Shown piece by piece: positions 33,644 to 42,139 of a stretch of DNA of 64,000 bases. The stretch's first letter is position 1; each line of letters starts with the position of its first letter. The notes under the pieces are model-generated. The model was not told where the DNA came from and made no database searches. It was given only the letters and a program-made list of their open reading frames with translations. A program made the translations under genes and the position numbers. This DNA is from Anaerolineaceae bacterium (GTDB lineage: Bacteria; Chloroflexota; Anaerolineae; Anaerolineales; Anaerolineaceae): contig JAFPZX010000187.1 of assembly GCA_017417055.1 (NCBI GenBank), positions 1 through 64,000 of the forward strand, read 5' to 3'.

Positions 33644-34360
33644 ATGAAAAAAAAATATATCCCGCTTATTTGTTTATTCTTCATTTTTTTAAATTTGTCT
33701 CATGCCGCGGCACAAGGGAATATCCGTGTAAAATGTAATCAGTTTACTATGAATGTTCCTTCTTCAAATATCCATTGCTACCAGGTAGACCAAAACATCA
33801 CTCTGGATGAAGGAGCAGCTCCGGATGAAATTGAAAACGCACAGGTGGCTAATTCATCCATTTATTTTACAGACTATGAATACAACCACAGTAAAATTTC
33901 ACCGCAGGTAATGTTCTATCTAATTGACGATTTGAGTAAAACTTCACTGGATTTATTTGACCGGACACTGGACCTTTCTGACATTATCAATAACATTAAA
34001 TCCGAATTCTCTACAGTAGAGGAAAATCGTGATATTATTCCATTCCTGCCATATCAGGCCAATTACCCGACTTTGAAAGCTTTACCGGTAAAGCTCGATT
34101 TTGCGAATGGGACCGGAATCCGTTACATCACGTCTTTTGAAGATAAGCTTTCTACCAATTCCAATACAAACCTTTACTATACATGGCAGGGACTCAGTGA
34201 TGACGGGCTCTATTATATCAGTGCGGTTTTTCCGCTCCGCAGCGTCAAACTCAATGATCAGTCAGTTTCTTCAATAAATCCGGATCAAATCGATGCATCA
34301 GATTTCGAACCATCACTGAATGAATTGGATTACTACATTCGATCTATCGTGATTGAATAG
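33644..34360 (+). CDS. Secreted protein, unknown function
   Basis: Exported 238-residue protein; signal peptide MKKKYIPLICLFFIFLNLSHAAAQ with an AXA-type site. Mature part: NIRVKCNQFTMNVPSSNIHCYQV at the N-terminus and IRYITSFEDKLSTNSNTNLYYTWQGLSDDGLYYISAVFPL, with an all-beta look and no Cys-rich or catalytic motif. Similar exported proteins seem common in Anaerolineae (from memory, not checked). ATG at 33644 is chosen over 33632 because GGAGAG lies just before it. The next gene begins ten bases on. Confidence 0.6.
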   Translation: MKKKYIPLICLFFIFLNLSHAAAQGNIRVKCNQFTMNVPSSNIHCYQVDQNITLDEGAAPDEIENAQVANSSIYFTDYEYNHSKISPQVMFYLIDDLSKTSLDLFDRTLDLSDIINNIKSEFSTVEENRDIIPFLPYQANYPTLKALPVKLDFANGTGIRYITSFEDKLSTNSNTNLYYTWQGLSDDGLYYISAVFPLRSVKLNDQSVSSINPDQIDASDFEPSLNELDYYIRSIVIE

Positions 34361-34370
34361 TTTTGATTGA

Positions 34371-35729
34371 ATGAATAAATTTCGTTCCGTTTCTTCATGG
34401 GGAGTAATCGCCTGCCTGTTTGCAATTTTTTTGATTGCAGCAGGTTTTTCCCGTTATTTAGAAACAGATTCCGGTAATAATCTGATTCATGACATCGATG
34501 TTGAAAGTTATGAAGGATTCTTTTACGGCGCACGTCTTTTCCGTCCAATTCAGGCAAGTTCAATGAACCAGCGGCCTGCTGTGCTGATTATCCCGGGTCC
34601 GACGGGAAACCGATACACCGGCGATCATATTGCCATGGAATTCGCAAGGAGAGGATTTGTTGTCCTCACAATCGAAGATTTCGGTCAGGGAACAACGCCA
34701 AAAGAACCAGCCTTTTACACCGAAAATCTCATCGATGCCGGATACAATTTCCTCACTACACGCACTTTCACGGACCATGACAGAACCGCGCTGATCACAT
34801 TTTATACCGGAGCAAATAAAATTTCGGATTCAAAATACAAAAAAGATTTTACTTCAGTAATTATGGTCAGTCCGGATTTTTCTCATATAGGTGAAAAAAA
34901 TATTGCAGATCAAATTTACCTTGCGAAATACGAAACCGATCCTGATTATAGAATACCGAATACATCATCTATAGAAATAAATGATACGAATATAAACATC
35001 TTTGATTCTTCACATGCGGGAATAATGATCAACAAAGATGTTATTTCAGCCATGCTTGAAAACCTTCACGAAGATCTCGCAATTCCCAACGATGCTCCGT
35101 TATGGTTTGATGCTTCCGCACAGAGGACACAGGCTCTTTTATTGTTGCGTTTATTATGTTTATTGATGCTAATTTCGATAAGTGTTGGCATTTCAACACG
35201 TATATCTTATGGAAAAGGCAGGATCTATTGGAAGATCATCGCGGGAATCACCGTTCCAGCTGTTTTTTTCATTCTCATCAGCGAATTTATGAATTTCTTC
35301 CTGATTTCCGTGCGTCTCGGCACACCATTCAATTATCTGCCATCACTGATGACGCAGAAAATTCATTTCAATCTTATCAGGTTTTTCTTTTTTATCATTT
35401 TCAGTCTGTTGTGTTCAATTTCCTTCGGAAAGTCAGGAAAATCCTTTCTTTCAGACATTATTCTTTCAGTGAGCTTCGCCATTTGCGCCGCGGGTTTTCT
35501 TCCGATCCTTTTCGGGAACAAATCCGGCTGGGAAATCGCTGGAATTGCGAAACTCCGCTGGTGCATATGCCTGTTTTTGATTTATTCCGCTGCAAATTCA
35601 TTTTTTTTACGGATGGAGGAGAAATCCGGAATATCCCGTATAAACGGTTCTTGTGTTACGGGAATTATTTTTTATCTGCTCAGCACCGGATTACCTGCTG
35701 AAATTTTTCCATTAGGAGGAATCAAATGA
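34371..35729 (+). CDS. Membrane protein with extracytoplasmic alpha/beta-hydrolase-like domain
   Basis: A 452-residue protein: one N-terminal helix (about 11-27), a ~215-residue outer domain, then about six or seven helices (from about 260). The outer domain starts like an alpha/beta hydrolase: RPAVLIIPGPTGNRYTGDHIAMEFARRGFVVLTIEDFGQGTT (about 68-109) and VIMVSPDFSHIG (about 163-174). The usual nucleophile motif GxSxG is not seen; the residue in this position is unclear (TGANKI). So it may be an inactive hydrolase fold or act by other residues. It overlaps the next gene by four bases (ATGA). Confidence 0.6.
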   Translation: MNKFRSVSSWGVIACLFAIFLIAAGFSRYLETDSGNNLIHDIDVESYEGFFYGARLFRPIQASSMNQRPAVLIIPGPTGNRYTGDHIAMEFARRGFVVLTIEDFGQGTTPKEPAFYTENLIDAGYNFLTTRTFTDHDRTALITFYTGANKISDSKYKKDFTSVIMVSPDFSHIGEKNIADQIYLAKYETDPDYRIPNTSSIEINDTNINIFDSSHAGIMINKDVISAMLENLHEDLAIPNDAPLWFDASAQRTQALLLLRLLCLLMLISISVGISTRISYGKGRIYWKIIAGITVPAVFFILISEFMNFFLISVRLGTPFNYLPSLMTQKIHFNLIRFFFFIIFSLLCSISFGKSGKSFLSDIILSVSFAICAAGFLPILFGNKSGWEIAGIAKLRWCICLFLIYSAANSFFLRMEEKSGISRINGSCVTGIIFYLLSTGLPAEIFPLGGIK

Positions 35730-36199
35730 AAAAATTAGACCCTTTCGGAATCGGTAATATTACTGCAATTCTTATTGGATTTGCTTCATTATGCTGGCTT
35801 CTCAGCCAGCCATCATCAGAAAGTTTCACTGCTTTATCAATGCCTGCCGGCTTCCCCACAAAAACCGGTCTGATGGTGATTTGGGGCATATTCTCCGCAT
35901 TATGGATCGCGGGATGTACATTTGTTTATTCTGTAAAGCTTTCGCCGAGACGAATGCGCAACATTTTTTTGAATGGGTTAATCCTGATCATTGGCATATT
36001 TATCTGGCATTATCTGCTGTTCTCCGCAGTAAATCTGCCCGGCACGCTCGCGGTATCGATTGCGACACTGCTGCTCACTGTTATCGTCTGGTTTATGTAC
36101 CTGGTAACACATCGATATGGAGGATACCTGTTTACGCCAATCGTTGTCTGGCATCTTTATCAGTTATATTTAAGCATTTCTTTGGTAGTCAAAAATTAA
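35726..36199 (+). CDS. Small polytopic membrane protein, unknown
   Basis: Not recognised. A 157-residue protein with four to five hydrophobic helices (for example ITAILIGFASLCWLLS, LMVIWGIFSALWIAGCTFVYS, NLPGTLAVSIATLLLTVIVWFMYL, TPIVVWHLYQLYLSISLV). The TspO/MBR family has a similar size, Trp-rich helices and a similar final pattern (W..Y...L). TspO is therefore possible but not proven. AGGAGG precedes the ATG, and the start overlaps the stop of the preceding membrane hydrolase-like gene. Confidence 0.55.
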   Translation: MKKLDPFGIGNITAILIGFASLCWLLSQPSSESFTALSMPAGFPTKTGLMVIWGIFSALWIAGCTFVYSVKLSPRRMRNIFLNGLILIIGIFIWHYLLFSAVNLPGTLAVSIATLLLTVIVWFMYLVTHRYGGYLFTPIVVWHLYQLYLSISLVVKN

Positions 36200-36224
36200 G
36201 TTTATCGGGCGGGAATAACAGCAC

Positions 36225-36263
36225 AAATGGGGACCTGCGCACTTTGTGCCCTGGTCCCCATTT
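36225..36263. repeat. GGGGAC-ended hairpin between convergent genes
   Basis: AAATGGGGACC (36225-36235) pairs perfectly over 11 bases with GGTCCCCATTT (36253-36263). Loop sequence differs completely from the other copies. Confidence 0.85.
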
Positions 36264-36285
36264 GCTCAGTGAACAGTAATGTTTA

Positions 36286-36774
36286 TTATTTTTCTCCGAA
36301 TATTTCAAGCCATTCATCTACTTCTTTTCGGCTCAATTTCGGTTCTATATGAGGCTGATTTGCGGCTCCTTTTTTTCCTTTTCCTCCGGATGAAAAAATC
36401 CTTTCCATATCGGATGCAAAATGTTCGGATGTGATGACAGCCGCACCAACCTGCCGGCATTGCCATTGGACATGTTGATCAGACGAAACAACTGTTACCT
36501 CGCGAATTCTGTTTCGATCCAGTCTATTCACACGGGCAATTATTTCTTCATCTGCTTTGATATGATGAGTCACATAAACTACATGCAGCGTTCCATAGCT
36601 CGAGTCTCTTGATTGATTATCCGGCGCTTTGTCAAAAAAGACGGTACAATTCCTGCGAGACAGACGGGCATATTCCTGCAGACGTTCCAGCAGTTCTTCC
36701 TCATCATTGTCATCCGAGAGCCTGATTCCGTTGACTTTGGGAATCAGATTATGTCCGTCAATATAATATTCCAT
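36286..36774 (-). CDS. NYN-domain RNase-like protein (YacP family)
   Basis: A 162-residue PIN/NYN-fold protein: YYIDGHNLIPKV at the start (conserved D.xN), LLERLQEYARLSRRNCTVFFDKAPD, then VTVVSSDQHVQWQCRQVGAAVITSEHFASDM with an acidic pair typical of the metal site. YacP-like proteins are endoribonucleases linked to tRNA and mRNA decay. It ends the dnaX-ybaB-recR unit, seven bases after recR. Confidence 0.85.
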   Translation of the reverse strand: MEYYIDGHNLIPKVNGIRLSDDNDEEELLERLQEYARLSRRNCTVFFDKAPDNQSRDSSYGTLHVVYVTHHIKADEEIIARVNRLDRNRIREVTVVSSDQHVQWQCRQVGAAVITSEHFASDMERIFSSGGKGKKGAANQPHIEPKLSRKEVDEWLEIFGEK

Positions 36775-36780
36775 TATGAA

Positions 36781-37389
36781 TCACATCATTTTCTGTCGTC
36801 CGGACAAGGCACGCAGCAGCGTATTCTGGTCAGCATATTCCAGCTCACCGCCTATCGGCAACCCTCTGGCAAGACGCGTGATACGAACATCATATCCGGA
36901 CAACTTCTGTTGGATATAAAGCGCGGTTGCGTCTCCCTCCAGAGAGGGGTTGGTGGCAATGATCACTTCCGAAATTCCGCCCTTCGCGACTTTGTTGATC
37001 AGTGGAGCCAGACGGATATCTTCCGGGTTGATCCCTTCAATAGGGGAAAGCAATCCATGCAGTACGTGATATTTCCCGTGATAACCGTCAGTCTGCTCCA
37101 GTACAATGACGTCCATCGGTGATTCGACTACACAAATCACATCCTGGTCCCGCTTTTCATCCGCGCATACATCGCAGAGTTCTTTGTCTGCCGTTGTAAT
37201 ATTGAAACATTCTTTACACAAATGAGTCTTTGTATGCAGATTTTCCAACGCATCCGCAAGCTGCAGGGCAGTTGCTTCATTGTTTTTTAGCAGATAAAAG
37301 GTCAGCCGGGAAGCAGTCCGGGGACCGATCCCCGGTAATCGGGAAAAGGCATCAACCAGGTTTTGTACCGGTTCCGGTATTCGAGCCAT
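36781..37389 (-). CDS. recR: Recombination mediator RecR
   Basis: A 202-residue RecFOR pathway protein that loads RecA at gaps. Helix-hairpin-helix LIGxxRLPGIGPRTA-type (AFSRLPGIGPRTASRLTFYLL, about 14-35), zinc finger C-x2-C...C-x2-C (CKECFNITTADKELCDVC, about 53-70), Toprim domain (VICVVESPMDVIVLEQT; LNATNPSLEGDATALYI-type motif IIATNPSLEGDATALYI) and the final GLPIGGELEYADQNTLLRAL. Start ATG 37389, two bases after the ybaB stop; an in-frame TTG at 37401 is less likely. Confidence 0.96.
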   Translation of the reverse strand: MARIPEPVQNLVDAFSRLPGIGPRTASRLTFYLLKNNEATALQLADALENLHTKTHLCKECFNITTADKELCDVCADEKRDQDVICVVESPMDVIVLEQTDGYHGKYHVLHGLLSPIEGINPEDIRLAPLINKVAKGGISEVIIATNPSLEGDATALYIQQKLSGYDVRITRLARGLPIGGELEYADQNTLLRALSGRQKMM

Positions 37390-37390
37390 A

Positions 37391-37753
37391 TCAGAAACCA
37401 AATCCTAAACCGGAAAGGCTGCTGGTCAATCCTCCGGTGATGGAGTTCATCTGTTCTTCCTGAAGTTTCTTACTCTGTTCAATTGCGGAATTGATCCCGG
37501 TCAGCAGCATATCCTGCAGCATTTCCGCATCGGCATCTTTCAGAAAATCCGGATCGATTTCCACTTTTTTACAGACCTGATCACCGCTCATCGTAATTTT
37601 CAACACACCGCCGCCAACAGAAGAATTCACTTCCATCTCAGCGATTTTTTCCTGCTGTTCCATCATCTGTTTCTGAAGATTCTGAAACTGATTTCTCATA
37701 TTACCCATACCGCCGCCCATCTGGCCGCCCATTCTACCAAATCCTTTTGCCAT
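37391..37753 (-). CDS. ybaB: YbaB/EbfC nucleoid-associated protein
   Basis: A 120-residue DNA-binding protein. Gly/Met/Gln-rich N-terminus (KGFGRMGGQMGGGMGNMRNQ), a helix (QFQNLQKQMMEQQEKIAEMEVN), and the family strand VGGGVLKITMSGDQVCKKVEIDPDFLKDADAEMLQDMLLTGINSAI. Usual place between dnaX and recR. The N-terminus is a little more Gly-rich than in E. coli. Confidence 0.95.
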   Translation of the reverse strand: MAKGFGRMGGQMGGGMGNMRNQFQNLQKQMMEQQEKIAEMEVNSSVGGGVLKITMSGDQVCKKVEIDPDFLKDADAEMLQDMLLTGINSAIEQSKKLQEEQMNSITGGLTSSLSGLGFGF

Positions 37754-37781
37754 TTTTTACCTCTTTTATCTTTCAGTAAGT

Positions 37782-39386
37782 TTATTTTTTATCTACCACA
37801 ACTTTACCGCCCATACTTAAAGCGGCAGCAAGTGCTTCACTTTGCGGAGCTCCGTTTCCCATCGATCTCCGCGCATTCGGTTCCTGAATTGTACAACAAA
37901 TACCGACAGATTTGCCCATCACTTTGGAAATTGCAGCGCTTGTCCACACCAAAAACCGGTGGTTTTCCTCCACTTTCTTTTTGATCGTTTCCCGTGGGAA
38001 TCCGAGATACAGAACCCCGTTCTTCACCTCAATCAGATCTGCACGGGCAAGTGTTGCCTCCAACACTGCGTCATTTTCACGTATCAATTTTCGAGCCGCA
38101 CCCCAATTGGAAGCAACATCTTTCATCGTCACGGTCGGATCCGGCGTTGCACCTTTCCGGATAAAGATCCGGCTCTGCACGTAAGCAATATTCTCTTCCA
38201 GGTCTTTGTCCACCGGGGCAGGTGTTGTTTGTCCAACACTTGTCTGAGCCGGTACCGTTCGGATCACTTCCTTTTCGACAACCTTAACGACTTGTTCAGC
38301 TGCTTTCTTTTCCTCACAGCTTTCCGCAAAAGCAAGTTCAAGGTTCAGCCCCGGATGCCAGTCAACCCTGCTGTCCGTAGCAGCCTGGTTGAAAATTCTG
38401 ATGACATCGACCAGACGATCAATATCAATATTCCGGCTTTGCGCGGCCATTGTTTCCCGTACTTCCGCAGTCACATCTACCACATCAGTGGTACCCATTT
38501 TCAGAACCAGCAGCTGCCGCAAATATTCTACGGTCTGCCGGGCAAACTGTCTGGGATCTGTTCCCGCATCCAGAGCTGTATGAATCGCAGCCATACCGTC
38601 AGCATGGTTCCGAGCAATCATCGCATCAGTCAAATCAACAACGGACTGGTTCGTTGCGATTCCCAGAATTTCCTGCGCTTCCGCAAGCGTAATATTGTTT
38701 CCCGCTGAAGTCATCTGGTCGAGCATCGAAATCGCGTCACGCATAGCGCCGGTTGCCTGGCGGGCAATCAGTGTCAAAGCTGCCTCATCAGCAGTAACAC
38801 CTTCATCATCGCAGATCATACGGAGCCGCTTCACAATTTCCGTAACCGGGATCCTTCTGAATTCATGATGTTGACAGCGTGAAAGCACCGTAGCAGGAAT
38901 TTTATGTATTTCCGTCGTAGCCAGAATAAACATGGCGTGGGCTGGCGGCTCTTCCAAGGTTTTCAGCAGTGCGTTAAAAGCAGCTGTGGAAAGCATATGG
39001 ACTTCATCGATAATATAAACCTTCATTCGTCCCACACCGGGCGCAAAGTTGATCTTATCCCGCAGCTCACGAATGTCATCAACAGATGTATTGGATGCGG
39101 CATCGATTTCGATCAAATCCAGAAACTGACCGTTATTTACAGCCATACAGTTAGCGCATTGGTCACAGGGACGCTTTTCAAGGTCCTCATTCAGACAGTT
39201 TACAGCCCGGGCAAGGATTCTGGCAACCGTCGTTTTCCCCGTCCCACGCGGACCGGAAAACAGATATGCATGAGCCACGCGGTCGGTTTTAATCGCGTTT
39301 TTCAATACTCTCGTAACCTGTTCCTGATAAACAACATCATCCCAAACCTGAGGACGATATTTACGGTATAATGCCTGATTTGCCAA
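37782..39386 (-). CDS. dnaX: DNA polymerase III subunit gamma/tau
   Basis: Clamp-loader ATPase, 534 residues. N-terminal YRPQVWDDVVYQEQVTRVLKNAI, Walker A GPRGTGKTT (about 45-53), four-Cys zinc module (C...CDQCANC, about 64-79), Walker B MKVYIIDEVHMLS, sensor ATTEIHKIPATVLSRCQHHEF. The C-terminal part is short for a full tau but carries extra sequence after about 370 with a Val/Thr-rich linker. First gene of the dnaX-ybaB-recR-NYN run. Confidence 0.96.
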   Translation of the reverse strand: MANQALYRKYRPQVWDDVVYQEQVTRVLKNAIKTDRVAHAYLFSGPRGTGKTTVARILARAVNCLNEDLEKRPCDQCANCMAVNNGQFLDLIEIDAASNTSVDDIRELRDKINFAPGVGRMKVYIIDEVHMLSTAAFNALLKTLEEPPAHAMFILATTEIHKIPATVLSRCQHHEFRRIPVTEIVKRLRMICDDEGVTADEAALTLIARQATGAMRDAISMLDQMTSAGNNITLAEAQEILGIATNQSVVDLTDAMIARNHADGMAAIHTALDAGTDPRQFARQTVEYLRQLLVLKMGTTDVVDVTAEVRETMAAQSRNIDIDRLVDVIRIFNQAATDSRVDWHPGLNLELAFAESCEEKKAAEQVVKVVEKEVIRTVPAQTSVGQTTPAPVDKDLEENIAYVQSRIFIRKGATPDPTVTMKDVASNWGAARKLIRENDAVLEATLARADLIEVKNGVLYLGFPRETIKKKVEENHRFLVWTSAAISKVMGKSVGICCTIQEPNARRSMGNGAPQSEALAAALSMGGKVVVDKK

Positions 39387-39401
39387 TTCTCTGCCCTCTT
39401 T

Positions 39402-39998
39402 TCACGGTACTCGATAGGTAGCCTGAATTTGTCCAAGCATATCTTTCAATACCGCTGTTTCCCCTGACTGCCATACAGCTTCAGTCTGATTCCAGAAAAT
39501 TTCATATGGAGTTGTGTGCCCTGAGCGTGAATAGACTTCCACAAATACACCCTTCCGAAGCAGCTGAATGTTCGGGAAAGTCAAAACATTTCCGTTTGCA
39601 TCCTCCAGACGCCAGTTTTCCAATGAAACGATCTCATCCGAATTGCTTACAATGCGCAATGCCTCGGAAGATAAAACGCCCGGAGTCCGAATCATGGATA
39701 TTTCAACTTTCGCGCCACGAATAACCGGTGTTGGCTCCTGTGTTTCTTCTAAAATTTCTGCTGATTCATCATCGGATTCAGTTTGCTGTGTTTCTTGTGT
39801 TGTTGGAACGCTCAATTCCATATTATCCCATGGTGTTGGTACCACACCAGAAGCGCCATCGTTGGAAACGGTGACGAGCTGATACTCATTTTTCGGTGCC
39901 CGAACATTTTCCCAGTAATACAATACGCCATAAGTCACCGACGCTGATACAATAACGTTCAGCAAAATCAGCAATAATATTTTCCAGAAATTTGACAT
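39402..39998 (-). CDS. Membrane-anchored lamin-tail-domain protein
   Basis: A 198-residue protein: one N-terminal helix (about 7-28), an acidic Thr/Glu-rich stalk (about 55-95, TTQETQQTESDDESAEILEE), and a lamin-tail domain (LTD, about 97-195; VEISMIRTPGVLSSEALRIVSNSDEIVSLENWRLEDANGNVLTFPN, ending with WNQTEAVWQSGETAVLKDMLGQI). LTD modules in bacteria occur on secreted or surface proteins and likely bind other envelope components. It lies 16 bases after dnaX start side in the same direction and may be transcribed with it. Confidence 0.82.
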   Translation of the reverse strand: MSNFWKILLLILLNVIVSASVTYGVLYYWENVRAPKNEYQLVTVSNDGASGVVPTPWDNMELSVPTTQETQQTESDDESAEILEETQEPTPVIRGAKVEISMIRTPGVLSSEALRIVSNSDEIVSLENWRLEDANGNVLTFPNIQLLRKGVFVEVYSRSGHTTPYEIFWNQTEAVWQSGETAVLKDMLGQIQATYRVP

Positions 39999-40061
39999 GT
40001 TTTAATTATAGCGTACTTTTTATTCTGTCAAGCGTAGTTGAACACAAAATGTTTTTTTTCG

Positions 40062-41132
40062 CTACATCGGATGGTCAACGGAAACGATCGAATTGGAAAT
40101 TGTCCAGCCGGTTTCTCCGTTCTGTGTCCGTACCTGGTACCATTTTGAATAATTGATGTTCACCGGACCAACAAGTACCTCCAGCAATGCGCCATTAGGG
40201 ACAACAGCGATCAAATCGGTATTATAACCGGTACCAGGTTCAGCAATCAGGAAAATTCCGTTTTCGTTGCCGGCTTTTACATAAAAGAATTCCGGTTTTA
40301 ACTCACTTACTAAATCTTCAGTGATGGTTACATAACTGGCAGCTTCATGAATGGATTTCGCGCAGCGAAATCCCAATGTATAAGCATAATCAGCCGGATT
40401 CATCCCATACCTTGCCGCTGCATGCAGACTATTGATATCTGTTTCAAAGGAGCTGCCCCTCACCACTTTTTCTGTACCCGCTGTCGGTCCCTGTGGATTT
40501 TCAGTATCTGTATATTGATAGGCAGATTCATCATACCAGTCAGCGACCCATTCGGCCACATTTCCCAGCATATCCGCGGCTCCATAAGGACTCAAACCCT
40601 TAATATAGTTGATTCCCCGTTCTGTATCTCCAGGAATTTCTGTCAGATTGAGATGATAAGATTTCGGAGATCCATTTCCCCATGGATAGCGTCGGTTATC
40701 ATCTCTGCCCCGTGCCGCTCGTTCCCATTCCGCTTCAGTCGGAAGCCGCTTTTCGACAAATGCACAGTAATCAGCAGCGTCCTGCCACGTTACATTGACC
40801 ACCGGAAAATGGGCGTAAGTTATATTTTTATAATAATTTTCGCGTGTTTTGGAATCAAAACCCTCCGGTTCTTTACAAGCTCCAGCTGCAGTACAAGCAG
40901 CATAATCAGCGTTTGTAACCTCATATTTATCAATATAAAAAGCATCCAGATAAACCAGATGGTAAGGCTTGGTGTTATTTTCAGCGCTCAAATCACCATA
41001 TTCCGTTCCCATCATAGAGTAACCGGAAGGAACGTAAACCATATCCACAGGCCCTTCCGCAGCGGAAACATACGTTTCAAAGAATAAAGGAGGAAACAAA
41101 AATAAACAAAGTACAATAATCAGATTTTTCAT
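40062..41132 (-). CDS. Secreted formylglycine-enzyme-like domain protein with SH3-like C-terminus
   Basis: Exported protein of 356 residues. Signal peptide MKNLIIVLCLFLFPPLFFETYVSAA. FGE/sulfatase-modifying-factor domain about 30-265: MVYVPSGYSMMGTEYGD, YLDAFYIDKYEVTNADYAACTAAGAC, FPVVNVTWQDAADYCAFVEKRLPTEAEWERAARG, YPWGNG, LSPYGAADMLGNVAEWVADWYDE, VVRGSSFE, LGFRCAK. The C-terminal ~90 residues look like an SH3_3-type domain (GALLEVLVGPVNINYSKWYQVRTQNGETGWTISNSIV). No sulfatase gene is present, and the two active Cys of true FGE are not evident, so a binding role is more likely. Start 41132 follows GGGAG. Confidence 0.85.
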   Translation of the reverse strand: MKNLIIVLCLFLFPPLFFETYVSAAEGPVDMVYVPSGYSMMGTEYGDLSAENNTKPYHLVYLDAFYIDKYEVTNADYAACTAAGACKEPEGFDSKTRENYYKNITYAHFPVVNVTWQDAADYCAFVEKRLPTEAEWERAARGRDDNRRYPWGNGSPKSYHLNLTEIPGDTERGINYIKGLSPYGAADMLGNVAEWVADWYDESAYQYTDTENPQGPTAGTEKVVRGSSFETDINSLHAAARYGMNPADYAYTLGFRCAKSIHEAASYVTITEDLVSELKPEFFYVKAGNENGIFLIAEPGTGYNTDLIAVVPNGALLEVLVGPVNINYSKWYQVRTQNGETGWTISNSIVSVDHPM

Positions 41133-41163
41133 ACAGACTCCCAATCAATATTCCCTGAATTTT

Positions 41164-42126
41164 TTATCTGCTGCTGACACGATAAATACAGCGAAAACCA
41201 AGATCCTCACTGTATTGGTTCGGCTTCATTCGTCCTAACCTGTGATCTCGAACATCCTGAAGAGCTGTTTTCCATGAACAGCCTGCCATCAGTCCATTTC
41301 CCTGCTCATCGTCTTCATCAAGCCATTCCCAAACATTTCCGATAAAATCAGAATGTGCCGGATCATTTTCCCATGGTCCGTTGTGTTCCTTATCGACGTT
41401 TATTGTTTTTTCCAAGAATGCTTCATCCGCGGCAATCCAATCGTTAAGTTCAGGGAGGGTCATACCGGACCATGAACAATATGCGGCAGCCTGTCCGCGG
41501 GAAACATTTGTCACCGGGTAATTCTGATATTTATCACCTGAATAATACGCAATTCCATTTATAAAATCAGACTGCGGAACCGAACAATACCCGGCTGCCA
41601 CGCATTGTTTATACTCAGCATTCGTGACTTCATTCCAATCCATCCAGAACCCATAATAATTTTCTGCATGTTCATTTTTTATATAATACAGCTCTTTTCC
41701 ATCGGCCAGATTGACCATCCGTAGCCCGGTATACAATTCAGCATCGGGAATTATTGGGGTGATGGTTGGCGTTAGTAGCAATGCAAAAGCTTCCGCGGAG
41801 GCAGTAACTTCCGCATATATTTGCAAAGCCAGTGCCGTTTGATTAACCGTTGGGATAACAGTCGGCGTTTCCGTAGGAATCGACGTAACGGTAAAAGTCA
41901 GCGTAGGTGTTGGCGTTTCTGTCAGTGTAGGTGACGGAGTCATTGTATCAGTCGGAATCGAAGTCGGAGTATTGGTAGCAGTTGGTGTCATCGTTTCTGT
42001 CGGGGTATGTGAAGGAATAAACAAAAAACCAACACCACGCCTTGCGGCGTCCATGCCGCCAAGCGACAACACAATAATCAAGAATATCATTACAAATCCA
42101 ATGATCAGGTAAGCGTTTTTTTTCAT
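41164..42126 (-). CDS. Membrane-anchored Thr/Pro-stalk protein with formylglycine-enzyme-like domain
   Basis: A 320-residue surface protein: N-terminal helix (about 7-23), a long Thr/Pro stalk of TPT-type repeats (about 38-97) that is likely O-glycosylated or rigid, and a divergent FGE-fold domain (about 130-318; LADGKELYYIKNEHAENYYGFWMDWNEVTNAEYKQCVAAGYC, YPVTNVSRGQAAAYCSWSGMTLPELNDWIAAD, DFIGNVWEWLDED, LGFRCIYR). Length and motifs are shorter than the neighbour's. TPT stalks of this kind are common in Chloroflexota envelopes (background knowledge). It is 14 bases downstream of the 570-residue gene and 32 bases upstream of the other FGE-like gene. Confidence 0.82.
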   Translation of the reverse strand: MKKNAYLIIGFVMIFLIIVLSLGGMDAARRGVGFLFIPSHTPTETMTPTATNTPTSIPTDTMTPSPTLTETPTPTLTFTVTSIPTETPTVIPTVNQTALALQIYAEVTASAEAFALLLTPTITPIIPDAELYTGLRMVNLADGKELYYIKNEHAENYYGFWMDWNEVTNAEYKQCVAAGYCSVPQSDFINGIAYYSGDKYQNYPVTNVSRGQAAAYCSWSGMTLPELNDWIAADEAFLEKTINVDKEHNGPWENDPAHSDFIGNVWEWLDEDDEQGNGLMAGCSWKTALQDVRDHRLGRMKPNQYSEDLGFRCIYRVSSR

Positions 42127-42139
42127 TGCAGTCCCGGTC

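Noticed and set aside
40062-42126. The two FGE-like proteins as true sulfatase-activating enzymes
   Set aside because: No sulfatase gene is near and the catalytic Cys pair is not evident; the fold is often used for binding instead.
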